Shown here: piece after piece, positions 6,559 to 12,751 of the stretch
How positions within the stretch are numbered: position 1 is the stretch's first letter
How the letters are laid out: each line of letters opens with the position of its first letter
Virus record (IMG/VR): IMGVR_UViG_3300046642_000653
Location: 1 to 36,842 of that record
Strand: one strand, 5' to 3'
Source of the DNA: a virus
DNA: 36,842 bases
Program-made: the position numbers and the translations under genes
Notes under the pieces: generated by a model
Told to the model about the DNA's origin: nothing
Seen by the model: the letters and a program-made list of their open reading frames with translations, nothing else
Database searches by the model: none

Positions 6559-7376
6559 ATCAGCCGCTCCATCGGCGGCCGGTAGTTCGTCAGCGCCAGT
6601 TCCGTCTTGACCTGGTTGCGCATCCCCCGCACGACGTAGGGAGTGACGTGCCAGTCGGTCAGCACGTCGCTATAGACGGTGCCTTCGCTGATCGTGAGGA
6701 GCGCGCGCGACGCGACCTTGCGCAGCTGCTTCGCCAGCGCTTCGTGCTCGGCGTCGCCCATCTCGACCGCATACATCGTCTCGTGCGTGCCGCGCGTCGC
6801 CATCGGATAGGGCGGGTCGAGGAATAGGAGGGCGCTCGAATAGCGGCCGAACATGCCGACCATGTCGGTGATATGCCGGCGGTGGATGTGACAGAGCTTA
6901 AGCCGTTGGGCGGCGGCCTGGAGGCGTAGCGGCAGCCGCGTCCAGGTGCCAATCAACCATGAGCGGCCCAGATCCAGGCGCCAGTTCGCCTTGGTGAATT
7001 GCTTTCCGCCGATTGCCTGCCACGAGGCCACGAGAAACCGCCTGGCCCGCTCGACGGGATCGGCCGCATCGTCGGGTTCGGTTGTCCAGACTTCCGAGCG
7101 GCAATGCTCGAATTCTTCCTGGGCGTAGGGCGTCAGATCGATCAGCTCGCAGAGCCGGGCACAGGAGGCGGGATCGCGCAGCACCTCGAATAGATTGACG
7201 ACATCGCCGTTGAGATCGTTCAAGTGTTCGGCGGGGTGCGGCGGCTTTGCCAGGGTCATCGCAGCGGTTCCGGCGAAACCCTCGACCCAGACCGCTACAT
7301 CGCCCGGCACGAGCTGCAGGAGCCGCTCGGCAACGCGAACCTTTGATCCGAACTGGCGGTGCGTGGTGGCGATCAT
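6555..7376 (-). CDS. Dam-family (D12 class) DNA adenine methylase
   Basis: This 273-residue protein shows the D12-class order. The N-terminal FGSKVRVAERLLQLVP is followed by the AdoMet motif WVEGFAGTAAMTLAKPP (residues about 30-46), then NDLNGDVVNLFEVLRD, and the catalytic DPPY (LLFLDPPYPMATRG) near residue 187. Such enzymes methylate adenine at N6, often in GATC, but specificity cannot be read here. It lies head to tail with the NPPF methylase (ATGA overlap), so the phage carries two adjacent modification genes, most likely for evading host restriction or regulating its own switch. Confidence 0.9.
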   Translation of the reverse strand: MIATTHRQFGSKVRVAERLLQLVPGDVAVWVEGFAGTAAMTLAKPPHPAEHLNDLNGDVVNLFEVLRDPASCARLCELIDLTPYAQEEFEHCRSEVWTTEPDDAADPVERARRFLVASWQAIGGKQFTKANWRLDLGRSWLIGTWTRLPLRLQAAAQRLKLCHIHRRHITDMVGMFGRYSSALLFLDPPYPMATRGTHETMYAVEMGDAEHEALAKQLRKVASRALLTISEGTVYSDVLTDWHVTPYVVRGMRNQVKTELALTNYRPPMERLI

Positions 7377-7645
7377 GCCTCACTCCCGCCGACAACCCGC
7401 AACCCTCGCCATGCCGCTTCCTGGCAGAGCCGGGTCTGACGCAGGATGAGACCGCCTAGCGCGCGGATGCGGCGGTCATCCTGGTCGAGGAGGGACATCG
7501 CCAGCGCCCACGACTGGTGGGGCGGCAGGACGAGGGTCATCTCGTCGCCGCCGACGAGCGTCATGCAGATCTGCACAACGGGCTTCTCATCGAGCCCCAG
7601 GCCCGAGCCTACCTTGATGCCGGGAGGGAGGAGGGGTTCGGACAT
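7373..7645 (-). CDS. Hypothetical phage protein
   Basis: This 90-residue protein begins MSEPLLPPGIKVGSGLG. The ATG at 7645 is chosen because it overlaps the upstream stop as TGATG; a longer reading frame upstream lies inside the neighbouring gene. A beta segment (PVVQICMTLVGGDEMTLVL) precedes PPHQSWALAMSLLDQDDRR. No family is recognised. It sits directly upstream of the Dam-type gene. Confidence 0.6.
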   Translation of the reverse strand: MSEPLLPPGIKVGSGLGLDEKPVVQICMTLVGGDEMTLVLPPHQSWALAMSLLDQDDRRIRALGGLILRQTRLCQEAAWRGLRVVGGSEA

Positions 7646-8430
7646 CAAATGGCTCCCGCCAGCGCCGAGATCGTAGGGCTGCGCCAGGCGCTGTCGGGAT
7701 GAGGTAGCGGTGAGGGCGAGCCGTGATCGGCCTGGGCGTTGAGATCGTCCCAATAGAGCTTCCGGCGCGCCGCCGGACGATCGGGGCGGATGACGATTGC
7801 GCTGTTCCAAGCGAGCCGGAAACGCGGAGGGCCGGGCGGCGCTTGGCGGGGTTCGATGACCTCGCCTGACGCCAAGCGCCGCTGGCGCGCTTCTTCAATG
7901 CAGACCTCGCTGCAATATTTGTTCTGGCTGCTGCTGGGAATGCGCGACGGGCAGCCTTGAAGCGCACATGCCCTGGTTCGCTCGGCGCCGCCGGCCTGAC
8001 GGGTTCGCGTTACGCGCCGTTCACGAGCGAGAGCGTTCGAGCATTCGAGGCAAAATTTGGCGGCCTCTTTGCCCTTCCCGACGATCGACCTGTTGCATCG
8101 GGCACAAGGACGAAGCGGCGGCAGGTCGGGCGGGTCGGCGATCAGTTGGCCGGTGACGTTGCCCACCACATTGGGATCGTCACCGGCCGCCGGGCTAAAT
8201 GGGGCCGCCGCCACGTCCGGCACCTGGCCACCGGGATCGCTCCCGGCAGAGGCAGAGGACCGGACCCGACATGGAAGGCCGGTCTGCATGGCTTCGGCAC
8301 TCGGTTGAGCAAAGGCCCCGGGTGCATTCGCAAACCCGCACTCGATTTCGAGGATCATCGCCCGGATGGCCTGGCGATCGGCACCCGAGCTGTATTTGAG
8401 GGCGGCGCGCAGCCGGTCGAGCTGGGTCAT
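7645..8430 (-). CDS. Zinc-ribbon-like hypothetical protein
   Basis: This 261-residue protein has an N-terminal helix (LDRLRAALKYSSGADRQAI), a long low-complexity linker and two Cys clusters. The first (CARCNRS...CLEC near residues 108-130) looks like a zinc ribbon. The second (CALQGC...YCSEVC near 155-178) resembles the small CxxxxC/CxxxC sites of phage zinc-finger proteins. The C-terminal third is Pro/Arg-rich. It may bind DNA or RNA. It is coupled to the next gene by ATGA. Confidence 0.6.
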   Translation of the reverse strand: MTQLDRLRAALKYSSGADRQAIRAMILEIECGFANAPGAFAQPSAEAMQTGLPCRVRSSASAGSDPGGQVPDVAAAPFSPAAGDDPNVVGNVTGQLIADPPDLPPLRPCARCNRSIVGKGKEAAKFCLECSNALARERRVTRTRQAGGAERTRACALQGCPSRIPSSSQNKYCSEVCIEEARQRRLASGEVIEPRQAPPGPPRFRLAWNSAIVIRPDRPAARRKLYWDDLNAQADHGSPSPLPHPDSAWRSPTISALAGAI

Positions 8431-8615
8431 GCGCCGGCCGCCTCAACGCCCCAGATCGTGCCCTTAGGCAGCGTCCGGGCAACGAGCTGCAGTTCTTCCT
8501 CGGAGCCGCAGACGCGCAGGAGGGTTCTTGTGTAGGCGTTGCAGCGGCCGGCTTTCCATTGGAGGCCCAGCCGATCGGCAGCCTTGTGCGGGAGGACGGC
8601 GACGATCTGGATCAT
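8427..8615 (-). CDS. Small hypothetical protein
   Basis: This 62-residue protein begins MIQIVAVLPHKAADRLGLQW. It has two short beta stretches separated by a helix-like GSEEELQLVARTLP. Both ends overlap neighbours as ATGA, which supports real translation. No family is recognised. Confidence 0.55.
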   Translation of the reverse strand: MIQIVAVLPHKAADRLGLQWKAGRCNAYTRTLLRVCGSEEELQLVARTLPKGTIWGVEAAGA

Positions 8616-8866
8616 GCCGCGGTCTCCGCCTCGTCAACTCGTTCGCGCTTTCTGCGTTCGTCATCGCGGTGCCAGGAGGCTTCCTTGGAGCCGCCGCAAT
8701 ACCAGCCTTCGCCGCCGGGCCCGAAGATCGCGCCATTCGGCTGGCGGGGGCCATTGAAACGGAGGTGGTCGAAGAACTTCTTCGCGCCGTCGAGCGACCC
8801 GAAATAGACGCGGGGCTTATCCTTGCGCAGGAGCACCCAGGGGGTGAGCGAGGGATCAGTCGCCAT
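8612..8866 (-). CDS. Small hypothetical protein with aromatic-rich core
   Basis: The protein is 84 residues from the ATG at 8866 (MATDPSLTPWVLLRKDKPRV); an in-frame ATG at 8887 would lie deeper in the upstream gene. The core YFGSLDGAKKFFDHLRF and GEGWYCGGSKEASWHRD resembles short single-domain phage proteins of unknown role. The end is charged. It overlaps the upstream gene by 11 bases. Confidence 0.55.
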   Translation of the reverse strand: MATDPSLTPWVLLRKDKPRVYFGSLDGAKKFFDHLRFNGPRQPNGAIFGPGGEGWYCGGSKEASWHRDDERRKRERVDEAETAA

Positions 8867-9026
8867 AGGGCCAATCCTCCCCGGCATGGCGCATTGCGGA
8901 GGCGCGAAGAGCTGTGATCAGAAGGGCAAGGAGGCCGCCACCCGCCAGGCCGGCGAGCAGCACGAGGCCGCAATTGATTACGAAGGCCGCGGCGGCGCTT
9001 TCGGTGGCGAGCTGGTTGGGATCCAT
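8856..9026 (-). CDS. Small single-pass membrane protein
   Basis: The protein is 56 residues from the ATG at 9026, which overlaps the stop of the lysozyme-like gene as TGATG. It begins MDPNQLATESAAAAFVI and has one strongly hydrophobic helix (LVLLAGLAGGGLLALLITAL), then a short basic or acidic tail. Lying directly after a lysozyme-like gene, it could assist export or membrane association, but that is a guess. Confidence 0.6.
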   Translation of the reverse strand: MDPNQLATESAAAAFVINCGLVLLAGLAGGGLLALLITALRASAMRHAGEDWPYGD

Positions 9027-9376
9027 CAGCACGCCCTCTTGAGGAAATGTCGACAGAACCCGTAATAGGCGGCAGCCTTGGTGCGAGCGGCGAAGAACGC
9101 ACTCGATCCCGGCATCGCCCGCCATTCGGTGTCCATGAAGTCGAGCTGAGTATCGGGATCGGTCCAGGGCCGGTGGCGCCAGAGGGCGAACCGGGTGAGG
9201 GCCTGGCGTCTGGTGTCACGCCACTGGAAGAGACCGACGTCGCCGTGCCGGCTGATGATGTTGGGACGGAGGCCGCTTTCCTCGAGGGCCAGGTCTACGA
9301 GTGCTGCGCATTGCGGCATCGGCTGATAGCCGTGCAGCGAGCACCAGGCGTAGATGAGGGAGGCGGAGATCGTCAT
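9026..9376 (-). CDS. Lysozyme-like protein in the early operon
   Basis: This 116-residue protein has the shape of the phage tail-lysozyme / goose-type fold. A helix CAALVDLALEESGLRPNI carries the putative catalytic Glu of ESG, followed by GDVGLFQWRDTRRQAL, then DPDTQLDFMDTEWRAM. The same ESG...G-x-x-QW...RR layout occurs in the endolysin at 18082-18837. It has no peptidoglycan-binding domain or clear signal peptide. Being the second gene of the early operon is unusual for a lysis enzyme. Alternatives are a superinfection factor or a degenerate domain with another job. Confidence 0.65.
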   Translation of the reverse strand: MTISASLIYAWCSLHGYQPMPQCAALVDLALEESGLRPNIISRHGDVGLFQWRDTRRQALTRFALWRHRPWTDPDTQLDFMDTEWRAMPGSSAFFAARTKAAAYYGFCRHFLKRAC

Positions 9377-9413
9377 GCCGCCTCCGAACCGCAGAGGCGC
9401 GGATCGAGGAACA

Positions 9414-9647
9414 TCACGCCGCCTCCTGCGAGTTTGGCCGGCATCCTTCCGGCAGCTCGGGGAGGTCGTAGAAGTCGTTGGGGGTGACTTGACCGCCTGT
9501 CAGCGAGAAAAGCGTCGCCGCAAGTTGGTCGCCCGGTTTCTGCTTTCCCCGGCGAAGTCGCGAGATCGTGGCGCGCGTCACGTTCGCTTTTTCGGCGAGC
9601 GTTTCGTCATCAAGGCCGTTGGCCGTCATCCAGTCCGCGAGGCTCAT
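9414..9647 (-). CDS. Cro-like XRE transcriptional regulator (first early gene)
   Basis: The protein is 77 residues from the ATG at 9647. It has a clear XRE helix-turn-helix: MSLADWMTANGLDDETLAEK, then ANVTRATISRLRRGKQKPG and LAATLFSLTGG. The size and the position as first gene of the leftward early operon suit a Cro-type repressor. No good Shine-Dalgarno is seen, and the candidate promoter places the transcript start almost at the ATG, so the message may be leaderless. It diverges from the second XRE regulator at 9781. Confidence 0.8.
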   Translation of the reverse strand: MSLADWMTANGLDDETLAEKANVTRATISRLRRGKQKPGDQLAATLFSLTGGQVTPNDFYDLPELPEGCRPNSQEAA

Positions 9648-9655
9648 GGGCACCA

Positions 9656-9683
9656 AATGTACGGCGTACGCACAGTCTGTCAA
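9656..9683 (-). promoter_or_regulatory. Leftward early promoter with overlapping CGTAC operator
   Basis: On the minus strand an exact TTGACA (9683-9678) is followed after 16 bases by TACATT (9661-9656). The inverted repeat GTACG-G-CGTAC (9659-9669) covers the spacer and the start of the -10. The start codon of the Cro-like gene is only 9 bases below the -10. A second small palindrome, CACA-TAT-TGTG, lies at 9685-9695. Confidence 0.6.
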
Positions 9684-9780
9684 CCACATATTGTGCGGGA
9701 GGCGGCCTGGACACACCGCGCTTGCCGATTACCCTTTGTGCATGATACGTACACGGCGGCACCAAAAGGATTTTTCGCGG

Positions 9781-10086
9781 ATGCGCCGCATTTTTTTCCG
9801 CGAGTGGCGCAAGCATCGCGGTTTGACTTTGGAGCGCGCGGCCGAGCGAATCGACATGTCGCACGCAAATCTGAGCCGGATCGAGCGCGGTTTGCAGCCA
9901 TACGACGAAGTCATATTGGCAGCGCTGGCCGGAGCCTATCGCTGCGACCCGGTCGACCTCCTGATCCGCAATCCGCTAGACCCAGATGGCATCTGGTCGG
10001 TCTGGGACCAGATCGAGCCGGAACGGCGCTCCGAGGCCGTAGAGCTATTGAAGGTCCTCGTCAGCAAGCGGACCGCGGCGATCTGA
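9781..10086 (+). CDS. XRE-family regulator (CI-like candidate)
   Basis: The protein is 101 residues from the ATG at 9781. That start is preferred because AAAAGGA lies 10 bases before it; an upstream in-frame ATG at 9742 falls in the operator region. An N-terminal XRE domain reads WRKHRGLTLERAAERIDMSH, then ANLSRIERGLQPYDE and LAALAGAYRCDP. A short C-terminal helix follows (PERRSEAVELLKVL). There is no peptidase domain, so it would not be a RecA-cleavable CI, but it is the best candidate for the lysogeny repressor or its antagonist. It faces the Cro-like gene across the shared operator region. Confidence 0.8.
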   Translation: MRRIFFREWRKHRGLTLERAAERIDMSHANLSRIERGLQPYDEVILAALAGAYRCDPVDLLIRNPLDPDGIWSVWDQIEPERRSEAVELLKVLVSKRTAAI

Positions 10087-10110
10087 GCCTCCAATTATTT
10101 GTTCGGCTGG

Positions 10111-10153
10111 CGTACGAATTTCCTTGCGCAGATTTGTACGTGGGGCGTACATT
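10111..10153 (+). promoter_or_regulatory. Rightward promoter with CGTAC operators
   Basis: TTGCGC (10124-10129) and TACATT (10148-10153), 18 bases apart, form a candidate promoter for the rightward operon. The inverted repeat TGTACG-TGGGG-CGTACA (10135-10151) overlaps the spacer and -10, and CGTACG (10111-10116) lies upstream. The -10 context CGTACATTT is identical to that of the leftward promoter, suggesting one regulator acts on both. Confidence 0.5.
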
Positions 10154-10154
10154 T

Positions 10155-10177
10155 CCTCCCGTCACCCCGATGGGAGG
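10155..10177 (+). promoter_or_regulatory. Hairpin enclosing the ribosome binding site of the gene at 10186
   Basis: CCTCCCGTC and GATGGGAGG (10155-10163, 10169-10177) pair with one G-U around the loop ACCCC. The 3' arm contains the GGGAGG Shine-Dalgarno, 8 bases before the GTG start. If transcription starts near 10160, the 5' arm would be only partly transcribed. Confidence 0.4.
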
Positions 10178-10185
10178 CTACCGCC

Positions 10186-10272
10186 GTGTCAGATCGGCTC
10201 TTCAATCGCCTGCTGAGGATCGGCTTCGCCGCCGAGGCATTCGTCGTCGCCCTCATGGTCGGTCTGCCATGA
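10186..10272 (+). CDS. 28-residue peptide, first gene of the rightward operon
   Basis: A GTG-started ORF (VSDRLFNRLLRIGFAAEAF, then VVALMVGLP) follows a very strong GGGAGG site at 8 bases. Its TGA overlaps the next ATG as ATGA. The C-terminal half is hydrophobic, so it may be a small membrane peptide. Both the start signal and the coupling argue for translation. Confidence 0.6.
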   Translation: MSDRLFNRLLRIGFAAEAFVVALMVGLP

Positions 10273-10640
10273 CCGTCGTGCGCTATCCCCTCCCCCACTG
10301 GCCCGAAGAACTCGACGAGCACGAGCGCTCGATCGAGGAACTGAGCTGGGAGAGCGACACGCCGGTCATCGCCGGCGAGGCGCATGCCGACATCCTGGCC
10401 CGCAAGCTCGACCGCATCGAAGAGCTGCACGCCGACAACGAAGCCGACGCGCACCCGTCGTTCGAGCGGATTGCGCGCGCCCAGGCCCTGGCCGCAGGGT
10501 GCGATGCCCTCGGGGCGAGCGGCACTGAACTGGTTGCAGCTTGCATCGAGCCCCGCTGGCATAGCCGGCTGATCATGTGGGTGTGCTGGCCGATCGTCGC
10601 GCTCTGCGTGGTCGGGCTCATGGTTGCGGTGGTCGGGTGA
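10269..10640 (+). CDS. Tail-anchored membrane protein, unknown
   Basis: This 123-residue protein begins MTVVRYPLPHWPEELDEHER. A long acidic helical region (IAGEAHADILARKLDRIEEL and following, residues about 35-95) is followed by one C-terminal membrane helix (LIMWVCWPIVALCVVGLMVA). A cytoplasmic helical domain with a tail anchor suits a small regulatory or superinfection-immunity protein, but no family is recognised. It is coupled to both neighbours (ATGA upstream, TGATG downstream). Confidence 0.6.
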   Translation: MTVVRYPLPHWPEELDEHERSIEELSWESDTPVIAGEAHADILARKLDRIEELHADNEADAHPSFERIARAQALAAGCDALGASGTELVAACIEPRWHSRLIMWVCWPIVALCVVGLMVAVVG

Positions 10641-10864
10641 TGGCAATCCCTAATTGGGTCGAGTTCACCTTCCTCGACGGTCGTCGCTACCGGACCGCTG
10701 GCCCACACCTGGAACGCCTGAGCCCGGGCGGCCAGCGCTGGACGACAGTGCCGAAGCCGACCTTCCTCCTGAGCCGCGCGCGATTCGTGGCCGAGGATAC
10801 CCGTAAGAGCAATGCCACATCCGAGGCACCCAACCCCCAAGACACCGGCGTCGAACACCGATGA
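10640..10864 (+). CDS. Hypothetical protein
   Basis: This 74-residue protein reads MAIPNWVEFTFLDGRRYRTA, then HLERLSPGGQRWTTVPKPTF. The ATG at 10640 overlaps the upstream TGA, so the longer in-frame start at 10577 is not used. A small beta-rich domain is likely. The last 20 residues look disordered. No family is recognised. Confidence 0.55.
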   Translation: MAIPNWVEFTFLDGRRYRTAGPHLERLSPGGQRWTTVPKPTFLLSRARFVAEDTRKSNATSEAPNPQDTGVEHR

Positions 10865-10873
10865 ACCCAAACC

Positions 10874-10892
10874 CCTCTTCCCCCCGAAGAGG
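10874..10892 (+). promoter_or_regulatory. Stem-loop over the Shine-Dalgarno of the gene at 10904
   Basis: CCTCTTC-CCCCC-GAAGAGG is a perfect 7-base-pair hairpin with an all-C loop. Its 3' arm supplies the only purine-rich site (AGAGG) before the ATG at 10904. The 11 bases that follow (ACTATTCCCCC) nearly match those after the hairpin at 11531. Confidence 0.6.
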
Positions 10893-10903
10893 ACTATTCC
10901 CCC

Positions 10904-11134
10904 ATGGTCCAATGGAACCTTGGCCCGACCTGGGCCGAGCGCACCCGGAGTTATGCCCGGGACGCGACAAAGCCGATCGTCGGAAGACTTACAAGACAGA
11001 CCCCCTTAGCCTTTCAAATCTCGACCGCAACCCGGGAGCGCGTCTGGCTCCCGAAGAAGCTGGTCAGTCACGTTGCGGCCAACGGCATCTTCATGATGCC
11101 GATGTGGCTGGCAAACGAAAAGCTGCTCGACTGA
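10904..11134 (+). CDS. Small phage protein, paralogue of the gene at 2643
   Basis: This 76-residue protein begins MVQWNLGPTWAERTRSYARD. The C-terminal 40 residues, FQISTATRERVWLPKKLVS followed by FMMPMWLANEKLLD, align with the gene at 2643-2870 (FLVFDGTKEVWLRKSQ...FAMPEWLAKDKGLI). The function of this family is unknown. Translation is probably governed by the stem-loop over its ribosome site. Confidence 0.65.
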   Translation: MVQWNLGPTWAERTRSYARDATKPIVGRLTRQTPLAFQISTATRERVWLPKKLVSHVAANGIFMMPMWLANEKLLD

Positions 11135-11161
11135 TCCGCTCACACCCAGAAGGAGAAGACA

Positions 11162-11404
11162 ATGGCGTTCAAATTCCAGCGCGGCGAATATCTCAAAGAC
11201 ATCGTCACGTCGTTTGCTGGCGTATGCACTGCCAGATCGGATCATCTGACATCTTGCAATCAGTATTATCTGAAGCCGCCCATCGACAAGGACGGCAAAG
11301 ACTCGGATGGCCACTGGTACGACGAGCACAGCCTGCAACACGATCCGGCACACCTGAACGAGAAGCTCGATCTAACGCTCGCTCATGGACAACCGCCCGG
11401 CTGA
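11162..11404 (+). CDS. Small conserved phage protein (LKDIVTSF...LTSCNQY)
   Basis: This 80-residue protein reads FQRGEYLKDIVTSFAGVCTA, RSDHLTSCNQYYL, then DKDGKDSDGHWYDEHSL. The pattern of a short beta barrel-like domain (KDIVTGF.G...R..YLTGC.QY) followed by W.DE recurs in phage proteins of unknown function. A good AGAAGGAGA site precedes the ATG. The segment 11405-11530 downstream has no convincing gene. It does contain AAAAGCTACTCGACTG, close to the last codons of the preceding gene (11117-11132), possibly a leftover duplicate. Confidence 0.65.
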   Translation: MAFKFQRGEYLKDIVTSFAGVCTARSDHLTSCNQYYLKPPIDKDGKDSDGHWYDEHSLQHDPAHLNEKLDLTLAHGQPPG

Positions 11405-11530
11405 TTCAAAAAGCTACTCGACTGGTTCTCCCGAGCAGCCTGCGACAAGACGGTGAGTGTCGCCGAAGCCACTCGAAACAACCCCGTCAGCCGGTGGATG
11501 GCAGGTCCTCTGCGCCCTCGCGACCGGCAA

Positions 11531-11550
11531 TCCTTTTACCCCCAAAAGGA
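11531..11550 (+). promoter_or_regulatory. Stem-loop over the Shine-Dalgarno of the HNH gene at 11560
   Basis: TCCTTTT-ACCCCC-AAAAGGA forms a perfect 7-base-pair hairpin. The 3' arm is the AAAAGGA ribosome site, 9 bases before the ATG. The arms differ in sequence from the hairpin at 10874 but keep pairing, while the C-rich loop and the CATTCCCCC-ATG context are alike. Confidence 0.6.
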
Positions 11551-11559
11551 CATTCCCCC

Positions 11560-11952
11560 ATGCCCTTCCCCCAGACCGGGCAACTGACCCGCGTCTCCTA
11601 CCCGTTACCGCCGCGCCGCAAGCGGGTCCGCTCCGAGATCCCGCGCGGCCCGAAGCGCATCTGGCTGCGGCACCGCAAGTTCGTGCGCTCGCACCGCTGC
11701 GTTGTGCCCGGGTGCCCGGCGATGCTGGTCGACTTCCACCACATCCGCGACTCCGCCAATGCGGGGATCGGGCTGAAAAGCCACGACGCTTTCGGCGTCG
11801 CCCTCTGCCGCCTGCATCACGACGAACACCACAGCTGCGGCGTCGGAACCTTTGAAGACCGGCACGGGATCGACCTCTACGCGATAGCCGCGGAGTTCGT
11901 GCGCCGCTCGCCGGACTGGAAGATGCGGGCGTCACTGGCGGAGGCGGCATGA
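11560..11952 (+). CDS. HNH-family (DUF968-like) nuclease
   Basis: This 130-residue protein starts MPFPQTGQLTRVSYPLPPRR. The nuclease core is HRKFVRSHRCVVPGCPA, then DFHHIRDSANAGIGLKSHD, and ALCRLHHDEHHSCGV. The CxxxxC pair, DFHH and CRLHHDEHH match the HNH/beta-beta-alpha-metal fold of DUF968-type recombination nucleases. Such enzymes can replace Holliday-junction or recombination nucleases in phages. The reading frame stays open far upstream (to 10861), but that part overlaps other genes and is not coding. Confidence 0.8.
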   Translation: MPFPQTGQLTRVSYPLPPRRKRVRSEIPRGPKRIWLRHRKFVRSHRCVVPGCPAMLVDFHHIRDSANAGIGLKSHDAFGVALCRLHHDEHHSCGVGTFEDRHGIDLYAIAAEFVRRSPDWKMRASLAEAA

Positions 11953-12230
11953 TGGTCAAGCCACAAAAACCTTGGCCAAAGCCGACAGGCTTCGACTCCC
12001 CAACGCTCGACCCGTTGCAGACATTGCGGCGCGCCGAAGCCGAACTCGGCGTCCAGATCGCCGAGATGCAGGGCGCCTTGGCCGGCATGGTGGTACAGCA
12101 CAGCCACATCCGCCACGCCCTCGCCGGGCTTGAGAATGCGGCGCTCCCGCGCACGGCTGCGGCCGAGAGTTGGCAGGAGCTATGCGAGCGCGTCTACGCC
12201 CAGATGCTCGCCGCCGGGCCGCCGCGATGA
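11949..12230 (+). CDS. Hypothetical helical protein
   Basis: This 93-residue protein has an N-terminal basic/proline segment (MMVKPQKPWPKPTGFD) and a long helical stretch, LQTLRRAEAELGVQIAEMQG followed by VVQHSHIRHALAGLE, with heptad-like spacing (coiled coil likely). It overlaps the HNH stop and couples to the next membrane gene as ATGA. No family is recognised. Confidence 0.55.
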   Translation: MMVKPQKPWPKPTGFDSPTLDPLQTLRRAEAELGVQIAEMQGALAGMVVQHSHIRHALAGLENAALPRTAAAESWQELCERVYAQMLAAGPPR

Positions 12231-12409
12231 CCCCGCTCGATCAGGCCCTGACCGCGATGCGCTGGGTCCTGTGGCTGGCGATGACCGGGTTTGGCGGCTT
12301 TGGCATGGCGTTCTGGATCATCAGCTTCCGGGCGCCGGCGGCCGGCGATGCGCTGCAATACCTGACGACGGCCGTTCTCATTTTCTACGCCCGCGAAAAG
12401 ACGCGGTGA
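12227..12409 (+). CDS. Two-helix small membrane protein
   Basis: This 60-residue protein has two predicted membrane helices: WVLWLAMTGFGGFGMAFWII (residues about 13-32) and a weaker one at ALQYLTTAVLIFYA. The ends are charged. Size and topology resemble class II holins or immunity proteins, but it sits in the lysogeny operon away from the endolysin, so a membrane-acting accessory role is more likely. It starts within the upstream stop (ATGA). Confidence 0.55.
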   Translation: MTPLDQALTAMRWVLWLAMTGFGGFGMAFWIISFRAPAAGDALQYLTTAVLIFYAREKTR

Positions 12410-12439
12410 TCTCTCTCAACACCGGGGAAGGAAAAGCAC

Positions 12440-12736
12440 ATGACGAAGACCGAAATGATCGCGCTGATCGCCGCGCGCTGCGACACGGACAAGAGGAAAG
12501 CCTCCGATGCGCTCGATACGCTCCTCAGAGCGCTCGCCGATGAGTTGGCAGCCGGGGACCGGGTGCATCTGCCGCATATCGGCGCCCTGGTCGCGGCAGC
12601 CCCGATCGGAGCCCGCGAGGGGCGCAACCCGCGAACCGGAGCCGCAGTCGAGATCAAGCCCTATCGCCGCATCAGGTTCCGTGCAGCAAAGGACTTGAAG
12701 GCTCGCCTGGCGGTGCTTCCGGTCGCCACGGAATAA
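12440..12736 (+). CDS. HU/IHF-family DNA-binding protein
   Basis: This 98-residue protein has the full HU fold. MTKTEMIALIAARCDTDKRK and ALDTLLRALADEL form the dimerisation helices. HLPHIGALVAAAPIGAREG leads into the DNA-binding arm GRNPRTGAAVEIKPY, and RIRFRAAKDLKARL closes it. The RNPRTG arm motif is diagnostic. HU bends DNA and assists recombination and replication; next to integrase and excisionase it may help build the att complex. A GGGGAAGGA site precedes the ATG. Confidence 0.9.
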   Translation: MTKTEMIALIAARCDTDKRKASDALDTLLRALADELAAGDRVHLPHIGALVAAAPIGAREGRNPRTGAAVEIKPYRRIRFRAAKDLKARLAVLPVATE

Positions 12737-12751
12737 AGGAGCACCGTTGCC

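Noticed and set aside
9354-10640. A 428-codon plus-strand gene through the regulatory region
   Set aside because: It crosses the Cro-like gene, operators and the second regulator; only the part from 10269 has its own start signals.
10861-11952. A single 363-codon plus-strand gene
   Set aside because: Only the last 130 codons (from 11560) look like a protein. The rest overlaps two well-supported genes in other frames and is low-quality sequence.
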